This document shows positions 8,540 through 14,930 of a stretch of DNA of 37,906 nt, one piece after another. The notes beneath the pieces were generated by a model. That model did no database searches, was not told the DNA's origin, and worked only from the letters and a program-made list of their open reading frames with translations. Each line of letters begins with the position of its first letter. Within the stretch, counting starts at the first letter, position 1. Source of the DNA: Candidatus Roslinia caecavium (GTDB taxonomy: Bacteria; Bacillota; Clostridia; Monoglobales; Monoglobaceae); contig CAJFTO010000025.1 of the NCBI GenBank assembly GCA_904419955.1, positions 1-37,906 on the forward strand, read 5' to 3'. The translations under genes and the position numbers were made by a program.

Positions 8540-8567
8540 TTGACATTTTAATAAATGCGTGTATAAT
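8540..8567 (+). promoter_or_regulatory. Sigma-A promoter of the tRNA-Asn gene
   Basis: A perfect TTGACA (8540-8545) and TATAAT (8562-8567) with a 16-base spacer lie about 50 bases upstream of the tRNA. Confidence 0.75.
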
Positions 8568-8614
8568 TGTAAAGGTAGTCGCTTTGAGCGGGCGATCGAC
8601 TTAAATAAATATAT

Positions 8615-8690
8615 TCCTCTATAGCTCAGCTGGTAGAGCATGCGGCTGTTAACCGCAGGGTCGTTGGTTCGAGTCCAACTGGAGGAGCCA
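8615..8690 (+). tRNA. tRNA-Asn (anticodon GTT)
   Basis: 76 bases fold into a full cloverleaf. The acceptor arms are TCCTCTA and TGGAGGA with one G-T wobble, the D arm contains AGCTCAGCTGGTAGAGC, and the anticodon stem TGCGG/CCGCA presents loop CTGTTAA with GTT at 8648-8650. The T arm is GTTGGTTCGAGTCCAAC. The discriminator is G and CCA is encoded. It is flanked by its own promoter and terminator. Protein-like frames on the opposite strand are the familiar artefact of reading a tRNA gene antisense. Confidence 0.97.
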
Positions 8691-8691
8691 T

Positions 8692-8723
8692 AGCCGTGAA
8701 GTTTAAGCTTCACGGCTTTTTCT
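8692..8723 (+). terminator. Rho-independent terminator of the tRNA-Asn gene
   Basis: A perfect 10-bp stem (AGCCGTGAAG with CTTCACGGCT, 8692-8717) with a 6-base loop is followed by TTTTTC, starting 2 bases after the tRNA CCA. Confidence 0.9.
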
Positions 8724-9128
8724 TCGTTCAAGATCGTCCATATTATAAATGTTATCGTCGCTCTTCAAGATATAAACGACTGTTCTTTAAACTAAAAACG
8801 CTTATGACGGATCGGTTTCAGCGGCGATTATTCTAAAGGCATAAATTGGGGAATCTATATTATCATTATTCTCCGAAAAAACGTTAAAATTGATCTTTGC
8901 GACCTTCTATCAGTTTTTATCAGACTAACGTTCGTTTTTAATAATTCCAATAACGCCTATAGCTATATAAAATATGACGACAAAATATAAATCTATTTGT
9001 TTTATCAAACGTCTAAGGAGGGGAAAACCCCTCCTTAAAATATACCCGCTTATGATTTATAAGTATAAGCGCATACCGCTTAAATACAAAGCTCAGCGCG
9101 CCGATACTCCCGGCGTCCGATTTAAATT
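8724..9128. other. Intergenic stretch, no gene seen
   Basis: AT-rich sequence with no supportable ORF or RNA. The only clear structure is the perfect dyad at 9014-9037. Confidence 0.5.
9014..9037 (-). terminator. Perfect hairpin downstream of the Cys-rich gene
   Basis: A 10-bp perfect inverted repeat (TAAGGAGGGG, loop of 4, CCCCTCCTTA) lies about 90 bases past the stop of the minus-strand gene at 9129. There is no good T-tract on either strand, so it may act as a transcript end or processing site rather than a classical terminator. Confidence 0.4.
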
Positions 9129-10076
9129 TTACCGGCGGCAACCGCAGCCGCAGCCGTTTTCCGAACCGTTTGAATCACAGCTCGCGCTTGAGAAATCATT
9201 CGCCTTCGCGACGGGGAAAAATTCGTCGATCGGGAATCTGATCTCGTTGAACAGGTCGCAGGGATCTTCCGCCGTAGCGCTCTCGCAGGTCTTATTGGGA
9301 ATACAGAAGTCTATCGCGTCGATCAGAAGCTGTACGTTTCTTTCGATCCTGATCATCGTGAATAAGCCGAAGCTTACAAGGACCTTTTTCATCTTATCTC
9401 CGATCACGAGTTCGCCGGGATAACACGAGCATACGCTCTTAGGTATTGCAACAAAGTCGTCGCTTGCGTTGCAGCACGTATCGTCTACCAAACGCGCGCT
9501 TAAAACGACCGGATCCACCGTCTCTACTATCGCCTTGGGCATATCGCATTTGCCGCACGATTCGGGGAGACACTCATCGTCGCTGAGCGAGGATTCAAAC
9601 GTCTTGGTCTTTCCTACGCCGCCGAAGAGTATCGAACGCTTATCGTACGTCACGAGCCCGTGGATCTCGGTAGGCTCGGATACGGAACAAAAAGCGTCGA
9701 TCATAACGTCTATAAAGTATTTTACGTCTACCGAATAATATCCGGAATTATAGACGACCGGCTCGACGTCCGTGTATACCCAGATTATCTCGGCCTTTTT
9801 GATCTTTACGTTTATCGCGTTATCTATTACGTCCTGCCCGGATTCGCTAAAGTATACTCTCTGATCGGTCACGCAGCTGCGCTCTCTGCACGCGTCGAAA
9901 ACCTGGTTCGTACTAATGCACACCGGAGTCGAAAAGCTGTCCGCTCTTCTCTCCTCGCACGCCTCGCTCTCGCTTGCGGCGTCCGCCAGGATCCCCGCTT
10001 CGTTCACGTCTTCGCTCCTGCTTATAGCCTCGGCGAAATCTTCTGAAGAACGGTTATAACTACATTTACATTTCAT
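9129..10076 (-). CDS. Cysteine-rich hypothetical protein
   Basis: 315 residues, no signal peptide and no membrane segment. Cysteines cluster at both ends (MKCKCSYN at the start, GCGCGCRR at the end) and in the middle (CLPESCGKCD, DDTCCNASDDF, CSCYPGE). The core has a conserved-looking stretch, IIWVYTDVEPVVYNSGYYSVDVKYF (about residues 97-121). This resembles a family of uncharacterised clostridial proteins that I believe are widespread in spore formers. A spore-coat or other structural role is possible but is not shown by anything here. GGAGG about 10 bases upstream of 10076 supports the start. No neighbour suggests a pathway. The coding assignment is firm; the function is unknown. Confidence 0.7.
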   Translation of the reverse strand: MKCKCSYNRSSEDFAEAISRSEDVNEAGILADAASESEACEERRADSFSTPVCISTNQVFDACRERSCVTDQRVYFSESGQDVIDNAINVKIKKAEIIWVYTDVEPVVYNSGYYSVDVKYFIDVMIDAFCSVSEPTEIHGLVTYDKRSILFGGVGKTKTFESSLSDDECLPESCGKCDMPKAIVETVDPVVLSARLVDDTCCNASDDFVAIPKSVCSCYPGELVIGDKMKKVLVSFGLFTMIRIERNVQLLIDAIDFCIPNKTCESATAEDPCDLFNEIRFPIDEFFPVAKANDFSSASCDSNGSENGCGCGCRR

Positions 10077-10251
10077 ATTATTATTTCCTCCATTTATATA
10101 TTTAAAAAGCAGCGCTTTTACCGCTCAATAACATAATACGAAGCATGTCTGTATTTGTTACGTATTTTATTGTTTTTTGTATAATTTTAGTCTATCTTCG
10201 CGTTTGATCTCCGCCGGTATTTTGCGCCGCCCGCGCGAAAAAATCTATTGG

Positions 10252-10280
10252 TTGCAAATATAACAGATTTATGTTATAAT
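10252..10280 (+). promoter_or_regulatory. Sigma-A promoter of the SLH-metallo-beta-lactamase gene
   Basis: TTGCAA (10252-10257) and TATAAT (10275-10280) are separated by 17 bases, about 40 bases upstream of the start codon. Confidence 0.65.
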
Positions 10281-10320
10281 TAAATCGAATTCTGTAAATA
10301 TTAAAGAACGGAGGAATACT

Positions 10321-11775
10321 ATGATCAAAAAACGGACGCTTAGTCTGCTGATATTACTCGCGCTTGTTTTTACGTGCTTTAATTTCTCAGTCTCCGCCTC
10401 GTCGTTTTACGACGTAAGCGACGACTTTTGGGCTACGCCGTATATTCAGGATCTGGCCGACAGAGAAATAATCAGCGGATACGGCGACGGATCGTTTTTA
10501 CCGAATAATAACGTAGCGAGAGCGGAATATGCAAAAATGCTGTCCAGGATCGCCGGATTGCCGATCCCAAATAATCAGACAAGCCCATACTCGGACGTAG
10601 ACGTAAACGAGTGGTACTTCCCGTACGTAAGCGCTATCTCAAGCTACATGAACGGCTACTCGGAGAATGACCGGCTTGTGTTTAAACCGTTTGACAACGC
10701 GACGCGCGAAGACGTGATCGTGGCTCTGATGAAGGTACGCGGAGACGACCTATCCGAATATTATTATACGGATATGAACTCCCTTCTGTCCGACACGTTC
10801 TGGGACTATGAAAGCATAGCGGTGCATAACAGACCCTACATAGCGGAGGCTGTTAAGCTTGGTTTCATAACCGGACACCAGGACGGCTCGTTCAAGGGCT
10901 CCGACCCCATAACCAGAGCGGAGATCTGCGCGGTACTCTACAGAGCGTATCCCGACGGCGACTCCGCCGTAACCGGTACGACTGCGACAGTTACGCCCGA
11001 GACTTCGCTCGGCGCTCAAATGACCGTGACCTACTTAAACGTCGGGCAGGGCGACAGCGCGTTTATACAGTTGCCGAACGGACAGACCATGCTTATAGAC
11101 GCGGGCTCTGAGGAATACGGAAACACGGTACTCGGTTTTATCCGCGATAAGGGTTATACAAAAATAGATTATCTTATCGCGACTCATCCGCACGAGGATC
11201 ATATCGGCGGAATGGCGACTATAATAAACGGTTTGGAAGTGGGAAGAATATACATCCCGCTGGCGGAAAACAACACTCGGACGTATGAGAATCTTCTTGA
11301 AACGATCGTAAACAGAAACGTCGAGACCTTTGAAGCTAAAGCCGGAACGCGTATAGTCGACAGCAGCGGGGTGTTGCTGGCGTATTTCTTAGCGCCGAAC
11401 GGCGGCGCGTACGACGAGCTTAACAACTATTCGGCTGTGGTTAAGCTCGAATACGGCGATACGAGTTTCCTGTTTATGGGCGACGCCGAAGCCGAAGCTG
11501 AAGACGACCTGATGAATTCCATGGGCTCCCTGCTTTCGGCGGACGTTCTCAAGGTCGGTCACCACGGTTCGGATACGTCTTCACAATTGGATTTTCTGAA
11601 TACGGTAGACCCGACGTACGCGGTGATCTCGTGCGGCGCCGATAACCAATACGGTCATCCGTCCGAGACGACGATCGAGAACCTCGCGAGTCTCGGAACG
11701 CGTATTTACCGCACCGATACCGACGGAAACATCCCGTTTATCAGCAACGGTACAAGCGTAACGCCTCCATATTAA
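10321..11775 (+). CDS. Surface-anchored SLH protein with ComEC-type metallo-beta-lactamase domain
   Basis: 484 residues. A signal peptide (about 1-26, KKRTLSLLILLALVF) is followed by three SLH modules (about 28-70, 88-135 and 150-212), with typical GYGDGSFLPNNNVARAEYAKML and GHQDGSFKGSDPITRAEICAVLYR segments. A Thr-rich linker leads to a metallo-beta-lactamase-fold hydrolase (about 234-484). That domain has the metal motif H289-P-H291-E-D293-H294, YLNVGQGDSAF, FMGDAE and GHHGSDTSS, the set typical of the ComEC/Rec2 C-terminal domain and its free-standing relatives. The SLH modules should bind cell-wall glycans, placing the hydrolase outside the cell. The ribosome binding site is GGAGG at 10310-10314. 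It is followed 28 bases later by a DUF3006 gene, a pairing seen for this family. The substrate (nucleic acid or phosphodiester) is an inference from ComEC. Confidence 0.9.
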   Translation: MIKKRTLSLLILLALVFTCFNFSVSASSFYDVSDDFWATPYIQDLADREIISGYGDGSFLPNNNVARAEYAKMLSRIAGLPIPNNQTSPYSDVDVNEWYFPYVSAISSYMNGYSENDRLVFKPFDNATREDVIVALMKVRGDDLSEYYYTDMNSLLSDTFWDYESIAVHNRPYIAEAVKLGFITGHQDGSFKGSDPITRAEICAVLYRAYPDGDSAVTGTTATVTPETSLGAQMTVTYLNVGQGDSAFIQLPNGQTMLIDAGSEEYGNTVLGFIRDKGYTKIDYLIATHPHEDHIGGMATIINGLEVGRIYIPLAENNTRTYENLLETIVNRNVETFEAKAGTRIVDSSGVLLAYFLAPNGGAYDELNNYSAVVKLEYGDTSFLFMGDAEAEAEDDLMNSMGSLLSADVLKVGHHGSDTSSQLDFLNTVDPTYAVISCGADNQYGHPSETTIENLASLGTRIYRTDTDGNIPFISNGTSVTPPY

Positions 11776-11803
11776 TAGTTTAAACGAGATTGGAGAATTA
11801 AAA

Positions 11804-12022
11804 ATGAAAGTAATTATCGATCGGTTCGAAAACGGCTTCGCCGTAGTCGAGCTTCAAAGCAAAGAATTTGTAAATATCCCCACGGTACTCGTACCCGACG
11901 CCAAAGAGGGCGACGTTATAGATATATCTATCGACAACGATACGACTCTTGAGCGCGAGGTTCGCATAAACGCTTTGATGGGGCAAGTATTCGGAGATAA
12001 CGGCGATAATTCAGGAATTTAA
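11804..12022 (+). CDS. DUF3006 domain protein
   Basis: 72 residues, beginning MKVIIDRFENGFAVVEL with a following LVPDAKEGDVIDISID. This is the pattern of the small DUF3006 proteins often found next to ComEC-like metallo-beta-lactamase genes. It should form a compact beta-barrel-like domain; the biochemical role is unknown. The gap from the SLH-hydrolase stop is 28 bases and a terminator follows directly, so the two form a bicistronic unit. The ribosome binding site is TTGGAGA. Confidence 0.8.
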   Translation: MKVIIDRFENGFAVVELQSKEFVNIPTVLVPDAKEGDVIDISIDNDTTLEREVRINALMGQVFGDNGDNSGI

Positions 12023-12030
12023 TTTATGCG

Positions 12031-12063
12031 CGGCGGTCAAGCGAACGTTTGGCCGCCGTTTTA
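12031..12063 (+). terminator. Rho-independent terminator after the DUF3006 gene
   Basis: A 10-bp stem with one G-T pair (CGGCGGTCAA with TTGGCCGCCG, 12031-12058) is followed by TTTTATTATTT. Confidence 0.85.
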
Positions 12064-12216
12064 TTATTTCGACCGCCAATAATTTATCATCGATAGGCGC
12101 GCTCAGTTAACATTCCCCAACCGCGCCGCTTCTTAAAATTTACATAATTTAAAGCCGCCGACGCGCGCGGCGGAGAAACGATCCATTACGCCGCCGGTAT
12201 AAAGGCGTATAAAATA

Positions 12217-12245
12217 TTGAAACCTGAATCGCGCGGCGCTATAAT
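12217..12245 (+). promoter_or_regulatory. Sigma-A promoter of the UvrA-like gene
   Basis: TTGAAA (12217-12222) and TATAAT (12240-12245) with a 17-base spacer, about 50 bases upstream of the start. Confidence 0.65.
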
Positions 12246-12293
12246 ATAAGACATAAACTTTTATAAACGCAAAAGAAAAGTCGGGTGAAATTT

Positions 12294-14771
12294 ATGATAG
12301 ACAAAATCAAAGTCAGAGGCGCAAAAGTGCACAACCTCAAAAATATAGACGTAGACGTGCCGCTTAATAAGATCGTCGGCATAGCGGGCGTGTCAGGCTC
12401 CGGAAAGAGCTCGCTGGCGCTGGGCGTTTTATACGCCGAGGGTTCCAGGCGTTATCTGGACTCGCTTTCGACATACACAAGACGGCGGATGACTCAGGCC
12501 GCGAAAGCCGAGGTGGACGAAGTCCTGTACGTTCCCGCGGCGCTCGCTCTGCATCAAAGGCCGGCGGTCCCCGGGATCCGCAGTACGTTCGGGACCGGGA
12601 CCGAGCTTCTAAACAGTCTCAGGCTGATGTTTTCCAGGCTCGCGAGTCACCGCTGTCCGAACGGGCATTACCAAAATCCGACGCTCGCCGTCGCAGCGGG
12701 GCGGGAACTGGTCTGCGAGGAATGCGGCGTAAGATTTTACGCGCCGTCGGCCGAAGAACTCGCGTTCAACAGTCAGGGCGCCTGCGAAAAATGCGGCGGA
12801 ACGGGAACGGTGCGAACGGTCGATAAAACTACGCTTGTTCCCGACGAATCCCTCTCGATCGACGAGGGCGCGGTCGCGCCGTGGAACTCGCTGATGTGGT
12901 CGCTCATGACCGACGTCTGCCGCGAAATGGGCGTGCGCACAGACGTTCCTTTCCGCGAGCTCACGGAAAAAGAACGCGATATTGTTTTCAGCGGCCCGGC
13001 CGAGAAGAAACACATTTTCTATAAACCAAAGAACTCCAATCAAGCGGGCGAGCTCGACTTCACCTATTTCAACGCGGTATACACCGTCGAGAACGCGCTT
13101 GCGAAAGTCAAGGACGAAAAGGGGATGAAACGGGTCGAAAAATTCTTAAAAGAAGAGATCTGCCCGGACTGCGGCGGGACCCGTCTCTCCGAAAAAGCCA
13201 GAGAACCCAAACTGCGCGGGCTCTCTTTGGAAAAGGTCTGCAAAATGACGCTTTCCGAACTTGTAACTTGGGTGGACGGCGTACCCGGATCGCTGCCCGA
13301 TGAGATGCGGCCGATGGCGAAAAGTATATGCTCCTCTTTCCAAACCGCGGCCGAACGTCTTATGGAGCTTGGACTCGGCTATCTCTCGCTCGACCGCGCC
13401 GCGTCTACTCTCTCGACCGGCGAACGTCAGCGTATGCAGCTCGCCAGAGCGGTGCGCAACCACACCACCGGAGTTTTATACGTGCTCGACGAGCCCTCTA
13501 TCGGTCTGCACCCGTCCAATATCGTGGGGCTGATAAAGGTAATGCGCGATCTGATCGCGGACGGAAACTCCGTTCTGCTGGTAGACCACGACGTACAGAT
13601 CCTTTCAGAAGCCGATTGGCTTATAGAGATGGGGCCTAAGGCGGGGGCGGACGGCGGATACGTTATCGCGGAGGGGACCGTCTCGAACGTCGCGCAAAAC
13701 GGCTCGTCTTTGATAGGTCCTTATCTTTCGGGAGATTCCCGGATCGATACGCAAAAAAGCCGCGACGCACGCGAAACTTTCGGCTCGGGTCGAATACGGC
13801 TATCCACAGGAGCTATCCATACCGTTAAACCGCTCGAGGTCGATATCCCCAAAGGAAAGTTGACCGTCGTGACCGGCGTATCCGGTTCGGGAAAAACTAC
13901 GCTGATCTTGGAAAGCCTCGTCCCGGCTTTGGAAGCGTTAACGACGGGCAAAAATCCGCCCGAACATGTGAAGAGTATAGAAGCGGACGGCATCGAGCGC
14001 GTCAAGCTTATCGACGCTACGCCGATCGGTATCAACGTCCGCTCCACCGTCGCGACATACGCGAACATACACGACGAACTGCGCAAAGTTTTCGCCAAAA
14101 CGCAGGATGCAAAAGAGCGCGGATTCAAGGCCGGAGATTTTTCGTACAACACCGGCAAACTCCGCTGCCCCGTATGCGACGGAACCGGAACGATCAGCCT
14201 CGACGTGCAGTTTCTGCCGGATATCAAGGTATCTTGTCCAAACTGCCGCGGCTCGCGGTACGACAAAAAAGCGGACGGCGTAAAATATCAAAACAAAACG
14301 GGCGAAGTATATTCGCTCCCCAAGCTTATGTCAATGGATATAAACGCGGCGCTAAACGCCTGCAAAGACTTAAAACTCGTGCATAAGAGACTGGAAGTTT
14401 TACAAAGCCTCGGTCTCGGTTATCTGACGCTCGGCGAAGAGACCCCGAGCCTGTCCGGCGGCGAAGCGCAGCGGCTTAAGCTGGCGAGCGAGATGGGAAA
14501 GCTCCAGTCGGACTCGGTATTCGTTTTCGACGAACCGACCATAGGACTTCATCCTTTGGACGTCCAAACCCTGCTCGAGGTATTCCGGACCCTGATCGAA
14601 AACAGCGCCACGGTGATCGTCATCGAACACGATCTGGACGTGATCCGAAACGCCGATTATGTGATAGACATGGGTCCCGGCGGCGGAGAAGAAGGCGGCA
14701 GGATCGTCGCGGTGGGATCGCCGGAAGATATCAAGAACGCTCCGCAGAGTTTTACCGGGAAATATATTTAG
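12294..14771 (+). CDS. UvrA-like ABC ATPase lacking the UvrB-interaction region (UvrA2/DrrC type)
   Basis: 825 residues from ATG 12294, which has GGGTGA 5 bases upstream; a GTG at 12285 in the same frame is an alternative. It has two ABC ATPase halves. The first has Walker A GVSGSGKSS, signature LSTGERQRMQLARAV and Walker B VLDEPSIGLHP; the second has GVSGSGKTT, LSGGEAQRLKLASEM and FDEPTIGLHP. UvrA-type zinc knuckles are present (CEECG..CEKCGGTGTV and CPVCDGTGTI..CPNCRGSRY), with a further CPDCGG. It is shorter than canonical UvrA (about 940) because the segment after the first Walker A, where UvrB binds, is reduced. Such UvrA2 proteins are tied to DNA-intercalating drug tolerance or alternative damage handling. 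No uvrB is nearby and it is transcribed alone. Confidence 0.88.
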   Translation: MIDKIKVRGAKVHNLKNIDVDVPLNKIVGIAGVSGSGKSSLALGVLYAEGSRRYLDSLSTYTRRRMTQAAKAEVDEVLYVPAALALHQRPAVPGIRSTFGTGTELLNSLRLMFSRLASHRCPNGHYQNPTLAVAAGRELVCEECGVRFYAPSAEELAFNSQGACEKCGGTGTVRTVDKTTLVPDESLSIDEGAVAPWNSLMWSLMTDVCREMGVRTDVPFRELTEKERDIVFSGPAEKKHIFYKPKNSNQAGELDFTYFNAVYTVENALAKVKDEKGMKRVEKFLKEEICPDCGGTRLSEKAREPKLRGLSLEKVCKMTLSELVTWVDGVPGSLPDEMRPMAKSICSSFQTAAERLMELGLGYLSLDRAASTLSTGERQRMQLARAVRNHTTGVLYVLDEPSIGLHPSNIVGLIKVMRDLIADGNSVLLVDHDVQILSEADWLIEMGPKAGADGGYVIAEGTVSNVAQNGSSLIGPYLSGDSRIDTQKSRDARETFGSGRIRLSTGAIHTVKPLEVDIPKGKLTVVTGVSGSGKTTLILESLVPALEALTTGKNPPEHVKSIEADGIERVKLIDATPIGINVRSTVATYANIHDELRKVFAKTQDAKERGFKAGDFSYNTGKLRCPVCDGTGTISLDVQFLPDIKVSCPNCRGSRYDKKADGVKYQNKTGEVYSLPKLMSMDINAALNACKDLKLVHKRLEVLQSLGLGYLTLGEETPSLSGGEAQRLKLASEMGKLQSDSVFVFDEPTIGLHPLDVQTLLEVFRTLIENSATVIVIEHDLDVIRNADYVIDMGPGGGEEGGRIVAVGSPEDIKNAPQSFTGKYI

Positions 14772-14865
14772 AATATAGATCTAAAACTGAGTCGATTTAA
14801 TAAAGCAAATTATATTTGCCGGTCTAATTTTCGTTTAACTTTCTTTTATAAAACGCGCGTAAATA

Positions 14866-14889
14866 AGGCGGGGCTTAAACGCTCCGCCT
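14866..14889. terminator. Bidirectional hairpin between the UvrA-like and pectate lyase genes
   Basis: A 9-bp stem with one G-T pair (AGGCGGGGC with GCTCCGCCT) and a 6-base loop sits between two convergent genes. The T-tracts are weak on both strands. Confidence 0.5.
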
Positions 14890-14930
14890 ATAATGTTTCT
14901 ATATATCTATCGTTCCATTTTATATCTCCG

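Noticed and set aside
8492-8731. A 79-residue minus-strand frame reading through the tRNA-Asn gene
   Set aside because: It is the antisense of the tRNA and its terminator, a common annotation artefact, with no ribosome site of its own.
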